This document shows, in pieces, positions 27,537-36,438 of a stretch of DNA of 58,993 nucleotides. Origin of the DNA: an uncultured Alistipes sp. (GTDB taxonomy: Bacteria > Bacteroidota > Bacteroidia > Bacteroidales > Rikenellaceae); assembly GCA_944321965.1 (NCBI GenBank), contig CALUNH010000016.1, positions 1-58,993 on the forward strand, given 5' to 3'. The notes beneath the pieces were generated by a model that worked only from the letters and a program-made list of their open reading frames with translations, ran no database searches and was not told the DNA's origin. Position 1 is the stretch's first letter; each line of letters starts with the position of its first letter. The position numbers were made by a program, and so were the translations under genes.

Positions 27537-28319
27537 TTACCGGAGGTAGCGGCGCATTTCTGCAACCAGTTCGGGGCATCCGGCGAGGATCGAGACCCCG
27601 CGGTCGGGTCGCAGCGGTTCGACGACGCCTCCGGCCTCCGAGACAATCAGCTCTCCGGCGCAGATGTCCCAGACGTGCAGGGCCAACTCCCAAAAACCGT
27701 CGATCCACCCGGCCGCCACGGCACAGAGGTCGTAGGCCGCCGACCCCATGCGCCGCAAACCGCGGATGCGGGGCAGTATCCGGGCGACGTTGTCGCAGTT
27801 GTTGTCCGGATTCACATCCTTGTCGTAGGGGAATCCGGTGGCGAGGACCGCCGCCCCCAGTGACTCTTTCCTCGTGACGCGAATCCGCCGGGGTTGCAGC
27901 CCGCGTGAGGCGAGCCAGGCCCCTTGGCCCTTCACGGCCGTGTACAACTCGTCCAGATAGGGAGCGTAAACCACCCCGACGACGGTCTCGCCGTCCTGCT
28001 GCAGGGCGATCGAGACGGTGAAGACGGGCAAACCCTGGCTGTAGTTGGTCGTTCCGTCCAGCGGGTCGACCACCCAGTGCCAGCGGCTTCCGGCCGCACC
28101 GCGTTCTCCGCCCTCTTCGCCCAGCAGGGCGTGCCCCGGGAAACGCTCCGCAATGCGCCGGGCGATCAGCGCCTCACATTCCTTGTCGACGCGCGTCACC
28201 ACATCATAGAGGTTCGATTTGGTCTCGACGCCGAGGTCCCCGCTGCGGAAAGCGTCAAGCTGAATGGCCCCGGCCTCACGGGCCACGCCGACGGCAAAAT
28301 CCAGGAATTCTTCGTACAT
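27537..28319 (-). CDS. inositol monophosphatase family protein
   Basis: Mg-dependent sugar/inositol phosphatase of 260 residues. The metal sites are GEEGG near residue 69, DPLDGTTNYSQGLPVF near 86-101, and WDICAGELIVSEAGG near 217. SuhB and CysQ are paralogues; the sequence does not show which substrate is used (inositol phosphate, fructose bisphosphate or PAP). It starts 5 nt after the peptidase gene and is the last of the glmM operon before the hairpin at 27469. Confidence 0.88.
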   Translation of the reverse strand: MYEEFLDFAVGVAREAGAIQLDAFRSGDLGVETKSNLYDVVTRVDKECEALIARRIAERFPGHALLGEEGGERGAAGSRWHWVVDPLDGTTNYSQGLPVFTVSIALQQDGETVVGVVYAPYLDELYTAVKGQGAWLASRGLQPRRIRVTRKESLGAAVLATGFPYDKDVNPDNNCDNVARILPRIRGLRRMGSAAYDLCAVAAGWIDGFWELALHVWDICAGELIVSEAGGVVEPLRPDRGVSILAGCPELVAEMRRYLR

Positions 28320-28324
28320 GATCC

Positions 28325-29692
28325 CTACCGGCTTTCGGCGAAATACTTGTAGAAGAGCGGAATGGTCTCCACACCGCGTTCGAACTGTTCGAGTCCGAAG
28401 CTCTCGTTCGGGGAGTGGATGGCATCCTCGGCCAGCCCGAAGCCGATCAACAGGGACTTGATCCCGAGAATCGACTCGAATCCGCTGATGATCGGGATCG
28501 ACCCGCCGGAGTAGAAGGGCAGGGGTTTCTTGCCGAAGGTCTCCATGATGGCCTTTTCGGCGGCCTTGTAGGCGGGCATGTCGGTCGGTGCGACGTAGGG
28601 CATACCACCGTGCAGCGACTTCACGACGACCTTCACGCTCTTGGGCGCGATCCGCCGGAAATGGCGTTCGAAGAGCTTCGAGATCTTGCGGTAGTCCTGA
28701 TTCGGGACCAGCCGCATCGAGATTTTGGCCGAAGCCTTCGACGGGATGACGGTTTTGGTCCCCTCGCCGATGTATCCGCCCCAGATGCCGTTGACATCGA
28801 GCGACGGACGCACGCCGGTGCGTTCGAGGGTGGTGTAGCCCGCCTCGCCCTCGACATCGCCGATCTTCAGCGACTTCTTGTAGGCCGCGAGATTGAACGG
28901 GGCCTTGTTGAAGGCCTTTCGCTCGGCGGGCGTCAGTTCACGCACGTCGTCGTAGAAGCCGGGGATCGTCACGCGGCCGTTCCCGTCGATCAGACCGGCG
29001 ACCAGCCGCGTCAGGACGTTGGCCGGATTGGCCACGGCGCCGCCGAACAGCCCCGAATGGAGGTCCTTGTCGGGTCCCGTGACCTCGACCTCCATGTAGG
29101 CCAGGCCGCGCAGCCCGCAGGTGATCGAGGGTGTCTGCATCGAGAGCATCGAGGTGTCCGAAACGAGGATGATGTCGGCTTTCAGGAGTTTTTTGTGCTC
29201 GCGGCAGAAGTCGTAGAGACTGGCCGAACCGATCTCCTCCTCGCCTTCGAGCATGAATTTCACGTTGCAGGGCAGCGAATCCGTGGCGCACATCGCCTCG
29301 AAAGCCTTGGCGTGCATCCACAACTGCCCCTTGTCGTCGTCGGCACCGCGGCACCAGATGCGGCCGTCGCGGATGACGGGCTCGAAGGGGTCGGTGTGCC
29401 ACTCCCCGCGGGGATCGACCGGCATGACGTCGTAATGGCCGTAGACCAGCACGGTCCTGGCTTTCGGACTGACGATCTTCTCGGCATAGACCACCGGGTT
29501 TCCGGCCGTGGGCATCACCTCGGCCCGGTCGGCCCCGGCCTTGGCCAGCGCCGCGGCAAGGAACTCGGCACAGCGCTGCATGTCGGGCTTGTGCTCCGAC
29601 TGGGCACTGATCGACGGGATGCGCATCAGATCGAACAACTCATTGACAAAGCGCTCCTTATTGGCGCTTATATAATCCTTTACTTTATCCAT
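28325..29692 (-). CDS. M20 family metallopeptidase (dipeptidase)
   Basis: Cytoplasmic zinc dipeptidase of 455 residues. Zinc-site segments: VYGHYDVMPVD (about 80-90), GADDDKGQL (about 115), EGEEEIGS (about 150), and the C-terminal SPNESFGLEQFERG His/Ser region; the central lid domain (VDGxxGGY-like NGIWGGYIGEGTKTVIPS) is intact. The pattern is that of the CNDP/PepV-like group (dipeptidase annotated widely in Bacteroidota). Its ATG overlaps the end of nlpE by 8 nt, so translation is coupled. Confidence 0.88.
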   Translation of the reverse strand: MDKVKDYISANKERFVNELFDLMRIPSISAQSEHKPDMQRCAEFLAAALAKAGADRAEVMPTAGNPVVYAEKIVSPKARTVLVYGHYDVMPVDPRGEWHTDPFEPVIRDGRIWCRGADDDKGQLWMHAKAFEAMCATDSLPCNVKFMLEGEEEIGSASLYDFCREHKKLLKADIILVSDTSMLSMQTPSITCGLRGLAYMEVEVTGPDKDLHSGLFGGAVANPANVLTRLVAGLIDGNGRVTIPGFYDDVRELTPAERKAFNKAPFNLAAYKKSLKIGDVEGEAGYTTLERTGVRPSLDVNGIWGGYIGEGTKTVIPSKASAKISMRLVPNQDYRKISKLFERHFRRIAPKSVKVVVKSLHGGMPYVAPTDMPAYKAAEKAIMETFGKKPLPFYSGGSIPIISGFESILGIKSLLIGFGLAEDAIHSPNESFGLEQFERGVETIPLFYKYFAESR

Positions 29693-30155
29693 TTCTCCCT
29701 ATTTTTTTCCGCAATACGTAATGCTCGGCCAATTCGCCGGTGATCGGTTTCCGGTCGGCATCGAGGTGGCGCAGACGGTTCTCCTCGACCTGGTAGTACC
29801 CGACCTGTCCGCCGTCGGAGGGCGCCAGCGTCAACAAATTGCCCTCGACCTTGAAAGTACCCTTTTCATCAAACGCCGTGCCGCGTTCGAGGTACTCCAT
29901 GTGGAGCGCATAGCTGCCGTCGTCCGCCAGCACGAGGGTGGCCTTGATTCCCGGGCAGTCAGCCGCAGGCAGCGTTCCGGTGTAGGTCCCCGGGTAGTCG
30001 AGCGATGTTTCGGCGGTGTGCATGTCGGGGGCCTGGAGCGTCGTCTCCGTCGGAGCGGCAACCGCCTGGTCGGAAGCAGGGGCCTGCCTGCGGCCGTTTC
30101 CGCCGCAGGAGACCAGGACTCCCGCGACGGAAAGGATCAACAGGTATTTTCTCAT
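29685..30155 (-). CDS. NlpE-like lipoprotein (copper resistance protein NlpE N-terminal domain)
   Basis: 156 residues. The signal peptide ends in the lipobox GVLVSCGG (Cys at about residue 17), so it is a lipoprotein. A Pro/Ala/Thr linker follows, then the NlpE N-terminal beta-barrel pattern YPGTYTGTLPAADCPGIKATLVLADDGSYALHMEYL and DEKGTFKVEGNLLTLAPSDG. In E. coli NlpE senses surface contact and copper and activates Cpx; here no Cpx system is nearby. The CxxC of E. coli NlpE is not present in recognisable form. Lies 5 nt after glmM. Confidence 0.82.
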   Translation of the reverse strand: MRKYLLILSVAGVLVSCGGNGRRQAPASDQAVAAPTETTLQAPDMHTAETSLDYPGTYTGTLPAADCPGIKATLVLADDGSYALHMEYLERGTAFDEKGTFKVEGNLLTLAPSDGGQVGYYQVEENRLRHLDADRKPITGELAEHYVLRKKIGRNG

Positions 30156-30160
30156 CGTGC

Positions 30161-31552
30161 TCAGAGGTTGCAGATCGCCTTGATTTCGGAGATGAAACGC
30201 TGAGCCAGGGCATCGGCCTCCTCCATCGACTTGGCCTCGGTGTAGACGCGGATGATGGGTTCGGTGTTCGACTTGCGGAGGTGTACCCAGTTCTCCGGGA
30301 AATCGATCTTCACACCATCGATATCGTTCACTTTTTCATTGGCATAACGGGCCTTTACCTCACGCAGCACTTTATCCACGTCGATGGCCGGTGTCAACTC
30401 GATCTTGTTCTTCGAGGCGTAATAGGCGGGGTAGGTGGCGCGCAGCTGGGTCATGGTCATGTCCTTCTTGGCGAGCCACGTCAGGAAGAGCGCCGTGCCG
30501 ACCAGGGCGTCGCGGCCGTAGTGGAGTTCGGGATAGATCACTCCGCCGTTTCCTTCGCCGCCGATCACGGCGCCGACCTCCTTCATCTTGGTGGTGACGT
30601 TGACTTCGCCGACGGCCGAAGCGTAGTATTTGCCGCCGTGGCGCTCCGTGACGTCACGCAGGGCGCGCGACGAGGAGAGGTTCGAGACGGTCACGCCGCC
30701 GGGGTTCTGCGAAAGGATATAGTCGGCCACGGCCACGAGCGTGTACTCCTCGACGAACATCGAGCCGTCCTCCGAGACGAAGGCCAGTCGGTCGACGTCG
30801 GGATCGACCACGACCCCCAGGTCGGCCTTTTCGCGGACGATGACCTCGGAGATTTCGGTGAGGTGCTGCGGCAGCGGCTCGGGGTTGTGGGCAAATTCGC
30901 CCGTGGGATCGCAGTTGAGCTCGATGACCTCGCAGCCCAGTTCGCGCAGGAGCTTCGGCATGACGATGCCGCCCACGGAGTTCACGGCGTCGATCACCAC
31001 CTTGAAATGGCGTTTGCGCACGGCCTCGATATCCACGAGGGGCAGGGCCAGCACCTGGCGGATGTGTTCGTCGTTGAAATCTTCGCGGGCGATGACGTGT
31101 CCGATTTGGTCGATCGAGGGGAACTCGAAGGTTTCGTCTTCGGCCAGCGTCAGCACCTCCTGGCCTTCGGCTGCGGAGAAGAACTCTCCGTGGGCATTCA
31201 GGAGCTTGAGGGCGTTCCACTGGCGGGGGTTGTGCGAGGCGGTGAGGATGATTCCGCCGTCGGCCTTGCGGGTGATGACGGCCATCTCGGTGCCGGGCGT
31301 GGTGCAGAGTCCGACATTGATGACGTCGACGCCGCAGGCCAGGAGGGTTCCTTCCACCAGGTCCATGACCAGTTCTCCGGAGAGCCGGGCGTCGCGACCG
31401 ATGACGATGGTCAGGTGTTTCCCGGGATTGTTGCGCGCGATCACGCGGGTATAGGCGGTTGTGAACTTCACGATGTCGAGCGGCGTAAGGTTCTCGCCGA
31501 CGGGTCCTCCGATGGTTCCACGGATACCCGAAATGGATTTGATAAGCGTCAT
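30161..31552 (-). CDS. glmM: phosphoglucosamine mutase / phosphohexomutase
   Basis: Alpha-D-phosphohexomutase of 463 residues. The phosphoserine loop is ILTASHNPRQWNALK (near residue 100), the metal loop DPDVDR (near 250), the sugar loop GGEGNGGVIYPE (near 330) and the phosphate loop RKSNTEPIIRVYTEA near the end. The short N-terminus SGIRGTIG and the presence of glmS downstream favour GlmM (GlcN-6-P to GlcN-1-P) over phosphomannomutase, but substrate choice is inferred. First gene of the operon glmM-nlpE-peptidase-IMPase. Divergent from the nucleoside phosphorylase across 115 nt. Confidence 0.88.
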   Translation of the reverse strand: MTLIKSISGIRGTIGGPVGENLTPLDIVKFTTAYTRVIARNNPGKHLTIVIGRDARLSGELVMDLVEGTLLACGVDVINVGLCTTPGTEMAVITRKADGGIILTASHNPRQWNALKLLNAHGEFFSAAEGQEVLTLAEDETFEFPSIDQIGHVIAREDFNDEHIRQVLALPLVDIEAVRKRHFKVVIDAVNSVGGIVMPKLLRELGCEVIELNCDPTGEFAHNPEPLPQHLTEISEVIVREKADLGVVVDPDVDRLAFVSEDGSMFVEEYTLVAVADYILSQNPGGVTVSNLSSSRALRDVTERHGGKYYASAVGEVNVTTKMKEVGAVIGGEGNGGVIYPELHYGRDALVGTALFLTWLAKKDMTMTQLRATYPAYYASKNKIELTPAIDVDKVLREVKARYANEKVNDIDGVKIDFPENWVHLRKSNTEPIIRVYTEAKSMEEADALAQRFISEIKAICNL

Positions 31553-31604
31553 GTTACGTTAGGTTTTATGGGTATTTCACGTAAATAAAAATTCGCGGTG
31601 AAGT

Positions 31605-31635
31605 TTTGATATTCGAGGTAAATATATTACTTTTA
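31605..31635 (+). promoter_or_regulatory. promoter of the nucleoside phosphorylase gene
   Basis: TTTG (31605-31608), 19 nt, TACTTTTA (31628-31635), one mismatch to TAnnTTTG; start codon 32 nt downstream. Confidence 0.65.
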
Positions 31636-31667
31636 TGCCAATTATGGAAATTTAAAAGCAAGAATTT

Positions 31668-32546
31668 ATGAGGACGATCCCTGCTTCCGAATTGATTATC
31701 AACGACGACGGTTCCATTTTTCATCTTCACCTTCGTCCGGAGCAACTGGCCGACACGGTGATTCTGGTCGGCGACCCCGGGCGCGTGGCCCTCGTGGCGG
31801 AACATTTCGAAAACAGAGAGTGTGAGGTTTCGAACCGCGAATTCCGGACCGTAACGGGAACCTACCGCGGCAAGCGCATGACGGTGCTCTCGACGGGCAT
31901 CGGCATCGGCAACATCGACATCTGCGTCACGGAGCTCGACGCGCTGGCCAATGTGGATTTCGCCACACGGCAGGAGAAGGCCGAAAAACGGCAGTTGACA
32001 CTCGTGCGCCTGGGGACCTCGGGGGCCCTGCAGCCCGACATCCGGATCGGGGAGTTCCTCTTTTCGCGCACGTCGTGCGGCTTCGACGGCCTGCTGAGCT
32101 ATTACAAGGGACGGGACGAGGTTTGCGATCTCGCGCTGGAAGAGGCCTTCGTCCGCCATACGGGTTGGTATGAAAAGATGCCGCGCCCCTACTTCGTGAA
32201 TGCCGACACGACCCTTTTCGAGCACTTCCGCGACACGACGCGCGAAGGAATCACCATCGCCGCTCCGGGTTTCTACGCCCCGCAGGGGCGCTGGGTGCGT
32301 CTCGAACCCCACGACGCACACCTGAACGAGAAGATCGAATCGTTCGATTTCGGAGGGCGCCGCATCACGAACTTCGAGATGGAGGGCTCGGCGCTGGCCG
32401 GACTGGCGGCCCTGATGGGCCACCGCGCCGCCACGATCTGCACGATCATCGCCCAGCGCGTCGCCCACGAGGCCAACACCGACTACAAGCCCCACGTAAA
32501 GCGGATGATCGCCATGGCGCTTGACAAACTGGCCGCCCTGGAATAG
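31668..32546 (+). CDS. nucleoside phosphorylase (uridine phosphorylase-like)
   Basis: Cleaves nucleosides with phosphate in salvage. 292 residues of the PNP/UDP phosphorylase fold: phosphate loop VGDPGRVALVAEHF (about 33-46), STGIGIGNIDI (about 80-90), the ribose segment RITNFEMEGSALAGL with the catalytic Met-Glu (about 226), and an Arg-rich base site. It is longer than E. coli Udp (253), with additions around LATRQEKAEKRQ and the DTTREG region; this longer form is usual in Bacteroidota. Base preference cannot be fixed. Confidence 0.85.
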   Translation: MRTIPASELIINDDGSIFHLHLRPEQLADTVILVGDPGRVALVAEHFENRECEVSNREFRTVTGTYRGKRMTVLSTGIGIGNIDICVTELDALANVDFATRQEKAEKRQLTLVRLGTSGALQPDIRIGEFLFSRTSCGFDGLLSYYKGRDEVCDLALEEAFVRHTGWYEKMPRPYFVNADTTLFEHFRDTTREGITIAAPGFYAPQGRWVRLEPHDAHLNEKIESFDFGGRRITNFEMEGSALAGLAALMGHRAATICTIIAQRVAHEANTDYKPHVKRMIAMALDKLAALE

Positions 32547-32627
32547 ACGTCGCCCGGGCGCAAGGTGATGCGCAGGAGTAAACCCCTCGGAAAAATCCGG
32601 ATTGCGGAGTGCCCGAATCCGGAGGAA

Positions 32628-32691
32628 GGGGGGGGGTACTTGGGAGATGGGAGATACTTAGGAGATGAAAGGTACTTATTGAAGAAAGAGA
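32628..32691 (+). repeat. G-run and 18-bp tandem repeat upstream of dnaN
   Basis: Nine G at 32628-32636, then units starting ACTT at 32638, 32656 and 32674: ACTTGGGAGATGGGAGAT, ACTTAGGAGATGAAAGGT and a diverged third. The array ends about 18 nt before the dnaN ATG and holds several GGAGAT/GGTACTT segments. No consensus dnaN promoter is visible in this gap (32547-32709). Confidence 0.7.
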
Positions 32692-32709
32692 TAAAAACAG
32701 AAAACGATT

Positions 32710-33834
32710 ATGAAATTTTCCGTATCAAGTTCGGCACTGCTGTCGCTTCTGGCAACGACGGGCAAGGTAATCAGCAATAAGAACACGCTGCCCATTCTGG
32801 ATTATTTCCTCATGGAGTTGAACGGCAACACGCTGAAAGTTACGACTTCGGACCTCGAAACGACGCTTGTGGGCCAGATCGAGGTGGAGAGCGTCGAGAG
32901 CGAGGGTACGATCGCAGCCCCGGCCAAACTGATGCTCGACTCGCTGAAGGAGTTTCCGGAGCTTCCGCTGACGATCGACGTCAACGACAAGAACTGGGAG
33001 ATCCGGATCAACTGGAAGAGCGGCTCGCTCTCGATTCCGGGCGCAAGTGCCGTGAGCTACCCGGCCGTTCCGCAGTTGAGTGCCGAGCGCAAGGAGCTGC
33101 GGCTGGATGTCGACACGCTGGTGAACGGAATCAACAAGACGATCTTCGCCACGGCGGACGACGAGTTGCGTCCGGTGATGAACGGCATCTATATCAATCT
33201 GGCGCCGAGTGCGCTGACCTTCGTCGGTACGGATGCCCACAAGCTGGTGAAGTACGAGTCGGAGAGCGAGAATGAGATCACGGCATCGTTCATCCTGCCG
33301 AAGAAGCCCGCAAACCTGCTGAAATCGGTGCTGCTGAAGGAGGATGATGCCATCGAAATGGCCTTCGACTCGAAGAACGCGCTGTTCAGGCTCAAGAGCC
33401 ATACGCTGGTATGCCGTCTGATCGAGGGCAACTACCCGAACTACAACGCGGTGATCCCGGCGAACAACCCCAACAAGGTGCTCGTGGACCGCATCGAGCT
33501 GGTGAACGGCATCAAGCGCGTGGCGGTGTGCTCGAATCCCACGACGAACCTCATCCGTATGGATATTGCCGACGACCGGATCAACCTCACGGCCCAGGAC
33601 ATCGACTTTTCGGTGTCGGCCAACGAGACGATCTCGTGCAGCTACGACGGGCAGCCCATTTCGATCGGCTTCAAGTCGACGTTCCTGGTTGAGATTCTCT
33701 CGAACATCGACACCCCGACGGTGGTGATCGAGCTGGCCGACTCGACGCGGGCCGGGGTCTTCAAACCGGTCTACGACGACAGGCAGACGAGCTCGACGCT
33801 GATGCTTCTGATGCCGATGATGATCAACGCATAA
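32710..33834 (+). CDS. dnaN: DNA polymerase III subunit beta (sliding clamp)
   Basis: Ring clamp that tethers polymerase III to DNA. 374 residues, with the three clamp domains in order; typical segments are KFSVSSSALLSLLATTGKVIS at the start, ATDELRPVMNGIYIN-like ATADDELRPVMNGIYI near residue 145, and FKSTFLVEILSNI plus the C-terminal LMLLMPMMI, where the hydrophobic protein-binding cleft lies. Full length. ATG start at the end of an A-rich leader that follows a repeat array. First gene of a tight run with the exonuclease gene 13 nt behind it. Confidence 0.97.
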   Translation: MKFSVSSSALLSLLATTGKVISNKNTLPILDYFLMELNGNTLKVTTSDLETTLVGQIEVESVESEGTIAAPAKLMLDSLKEFPELPLTIDVNDKNWEIRINWKSGSLSIPGASAVSYPAVPQLSAERKELRLDVDTLVNGINKTIFATADDELRPVMNGIYINLAPSALTFVGTDAHKLVKYESESENEITASFILPKKPANLLKSVLLKEDDAIEMAFDSKNALFRLKSHTLVCRLIEGNYPNYNAVIPANNPNKVLVDRIELVNGIKRVAVCSNPTTNLIRMDIADDRINLTAQDIDFSVSANETISCSYDGQPISIGFKSTFLVEILSNIDTPTVVIELADSTRAGVFKPVYDDRQTSSTLMLLMPMMINA

Positions 33835-33847
33835 GGTTCGGCGCGCA

Positions 33848-34621
33848 ATGAAGCTGAATCTCAAACGCCCGATCATCTTCTTCGACCTGGAGACCACGGG
33901 CGTGGATACGGCGCGGGACCGGATCGTGGAGATCTCGATGATCAAGGTGATGCCCGACGGGGAGGAGATCACGCGGACGCGGCGGCTCAATCCGGGGATG
34001 CACATTCCCGCGGAGGCGACGGCCGTGCACGGCATCACGGACGACGACGTGCGGGACTGCCCGACGTTCGCGCAGGTGGCCAAGTCGCTCGAACAGTTCA
34101 TCCGGGGGTGTGATTTCGGGGGGTTCAATTCGAACCGCTTCGACCTTCCGGTGCTGGTGGAGGAGTTTCTGCGCGCGGGCGTGGACGTGGACCTGAAACG
34201 GCGCAAGTTCGTGGACGTGCAGAACATCTTCCACAAGAAGGAGCAGCGGACGCTGGTGGCGGCCTACAAGTTCTACTGCGACAGGGATCTCGACGAGGCG
34301 CACTCGGCGGAAGCCGACACGCGGGCGACCTACGAGGTGCTGAAGGCGCAGCTGGACCGCTATGACGACCTGGAGAACGACGTCGACAAGCTGGCGGAGT
34401 TTTCGAGCCGGGGCGAAACGGCGGACTATGCGGGTCGGATCCTCTACAACGAGAAGGGAGAGGAGGTCTTCGGCTTCGGGAAGTACAAGGGGCGCTCCGT
34501 GTCGGAGATATTCCGCATCGAGCCGAGCTACTATGCGTGGATGATGAACGGAGATTTCCCGCTCTATACGAAAAAGGTGATCACCGAGATCCGGATGCGG
34601 GAGAAAATGCAGAACAAATAG
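33848..34621 (+). CDS. 3'-5' exonuclease, DnaQ family
   Basis: 257 residues. DEDDh exonuclease: ExoI FFDLETTGVD (about 11-20), ExoII NSNRFDLPVL (about 98), ExoIII HSAEADTRATYE with the His-x4-Asp. A C-terminal extension carries VFGFGKYKGRSVSEI and YYAWMMNGDFP, the small module found after DnaQ/ExoX-type nucleases in Bacteroidota. It could act as the proofreading epsilon subunit: it sits directly behind dnaN, and dnaE is in the same window. Whether it is the replicative epsilon or a repair exonuclease is not decided. Confidence 0.88.
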   Translation: MKLNLKRPIIFFDLETTGVDTARDRIVEISMIKVMPDGEEITRTRRLNPGMHIPAEATAVHGITDDDVRDCPTFAQVAKSLEQFIRGCDFGGFNSNRFDLPVLVEEFLRAGVDVDLKRRKFVDVQNIFHKKEQRTLVAAYKFYCDRDLDEAHSAEADTRATYEVLKAQLDRYDDLENDVDKLAEFSSRGETADYAGRILYNEKGEEVFGFGKYKGRSVSEIFRIEPSYYAWMMNGDFPLYTKKVITEIRMREKMQNK

Positions 34622-36436
34622 ATGATGAAACGACTCTTTGCCACCCTTCTGATGCTTGCATGGGGGCTTTCGGTCCTTGCGGGCGGGAAGTCCGAGACGA
34701 TCGTCTATATCAACGGAGCCAAGTACTACATCCATACGGTGCGGGCCGGGGAGACGCTCTACGGGCTGGCGAAGACCTACGGCGTGGACGAACGGGTAAT
34801 CCTGGAAAACAACCCCTCGATTGCCCGGGGGCTGCAGGCCGATGCGAACATCAAGATACCCTACATGGCGGCGGCTCCGGAGCCGAAGTCGGAACGGAAA
34901 CTGCGCAAGACATTCGATTTCCACCACGTGGCGCAGGGCGAGACGCTCTACGCCATTTCCCGGCAGTACGAGATTCCGGTGAAGACGCTGCTGGAGGACA
35001 ACCCGAACCTCGACCCGCTGCACATGCGCCCCGGGGAGCGGATCCTGATCCGGAAGAAGCAGATCGGCTCGGAGGATGAGGCGGGCACGCAGGAGCAGTG
35101 GGAGGAGTACCGGCAGTCGCTGAACAGCGTGGCCGATGCGGGGACGTCGTACCATATCGTCCACCCGGGCGAGACGTTCTATTCGCTGTCGCGACGTTTC
35201 GGGATCACGGAGGAGGAGCTGAGCCGTCTCAACGGAGGGCTGAAGCCCGCGGATCTGAAGGCCGGGGCGATGATCGTCATCCCGGGGACCGGGGTTTCGG
35301 TTGCGGTGTCGGCCGACAGCCTGCGTCACGATTCGCTGGCGGGCTTGCGGACGGTGGAGCCGATCGAGTTCCGGGCCCTGCGGCGCAGCGACCCGCTTGA
35401 TGTGGCGTTGCTTCTGCCGCTCTCCGTGGCCGGGCAGGCCAACGACAACTACCTGGATTTCTACCAGGGGTTCCTGCTGGGTCTGGACAGCGTGAAGCAG
35501 AAATCGGGGATTTCGGTGAACGTGGAGCTCTTCAATACGGCGCGTGACACGGCCCGCATCCGGGAGATTGTTGCCGACGCGGCGTTCCGCAAGGCGGATC
35601 TGGTCGTGGGTCCGGTTTATGAGGAGGGGCTTGATGCTGTAGTCCGCTTCGCCGAGGAGAAGCGCATTCCGGTAGTTTCGCCGCTGGCGCACATCGAACG
35701 GACGAACAGCGACGTGCTGTTCCAGCTGGCTCCGGATCCGGCCCGGAAATACGAGAAGGTGGAGGATCTGGCGGGCAACGGCCGACGGGTGACGCTGATC
35801 TACACGTCGACGACCGACAAGGAGTTCGAACGAGAAGTCCTTGCGCTGCTGGGCAACCGTCCCTTCGAACGTTACAACTACCGTTACGAACACCCCTCGT
35901 CGCAGGGCGCGAACAGCCCGAGCGACCTGACGCCGCTGCTGGAGAACGATGCGGAGAACGTCTTCGTGATCCTCTCGGACAACGAGGTGGATGTGGACCG
36001 CATTCTGGCGGCGCTGGCCTCGGCCGACACGAGCATTACGTCGCGCGGGCGCACGGCACCGCGCTTCACGGTGCTGGGCAACGCGCGCTGGAACCGCTAC
36101 AACAACCTCGACCGGGCGATTTTCTTCAAGGACCGCGTGGTTTTCATCTCGACGTACCATGCGAAGCGCGATTCGGAGGCTGTGAAGGCCTTCGACAGTG
36201 CCTATCTGCGGTCGTTCGGGATGTTGCCGACGCTCTTCTCCTACCGGGGATACGACACGGCGATGATCTTCGCTCCGGCGATGTACGGCGACATCGAGTA
36301 CGACCTGGAGGACCGCCGTTTCACGCCGCTGCAGACGACCTATCTGTTCAGCCAGCCGGAGGGGGGTGCGAACCACGTCAATTACAACTGGACGCGGGTG
36401 AACTACCACAAGGATTTCACGATAACGATCGAATAA
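34622..36436 (+). CDS. LysM peptidoglycan-binding protein with periplasmic-binding-like domain
   Basis: 604 residues, exported: signal peptide to about residue 21 (LFATLLMLAWGLSVLAGG). Three LysM repeats follow, near 37-82 (HTVRAGETLYGLAKTYG), 100-145 (HHVAQGETLYAISRQY) and 175-222 (YHIVHPGETFYSLSRRFG), then a domain of about 330 residues with the periplasmic-binding-protein/LppC pattern (VALLLPLSVAGQANDNYLDFYQGFLLGLD, DLVVGPVYEEGLDAVV, PVVSPLAH). Such proteins bind the wall; the second domain resembles LpoA-type activators, so a role in controlling peptidoglycan synthesis or hydrolysis is plausible. It begins directly after the exonuclease stop codon. Confidence 0.85.
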   Translation: MMKRLFATLLMLAWGLSVLAGGKSETIVYINGAKYYIHTVRAGETLYGLAKTYGVDERVILENNPSIARGLQADANIKIPYMAAAPEPKSERKLRKTFDFHHVAQGETLYAISRQYEIPVKTLLEDNPNLDPLHMRPGERILIRKKQIGSEDEAGTQEQWEEYRQSLNSVADAGTSYHIVHPGETFYSLSRRFGITEEELSRLNGGLKPADLKAGAMIVIPGTGVSVAVSADSLRHDSLAGLRTVEPIEFRALRRSDPLDVALLLPLSVAGQANDNYLDFYQGFLLGLDSVKQKSGISVNVELFNTARDTARIREIVADAAFRKADLVVGPVYEEGLDAVVRFAEEKRIPVVSPLAHIERTNSDVLFQLAPDPARKYEKVEDLAGNGRRVTLIYTSTTDKEFEREVLALLGNRPFERYNYRYEHPSSQGANSPSDLTPLLENDAENVFVILSDNEVDVDRILAALASADTSITSRGRTAPRFTVLGNARWNRYNNLDRAIFFKDRVVFISTYHAKRDSEAVKAFDSAYLRSFGMLPTLFSYRGYDTAMIFAPAMYGDIEYDLEDRRFTPLQTTYLFSQPEGGANHVNYNWTRVNYHKDFTITIE

Positions 36437-36438
36437 TC

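Noticed and set aside
33824-36409. An 861-codon frame antisense to the exonuclease and LysM genes
   Set aside because: Shadow frame without motifs; the sense genes form a tight operon.
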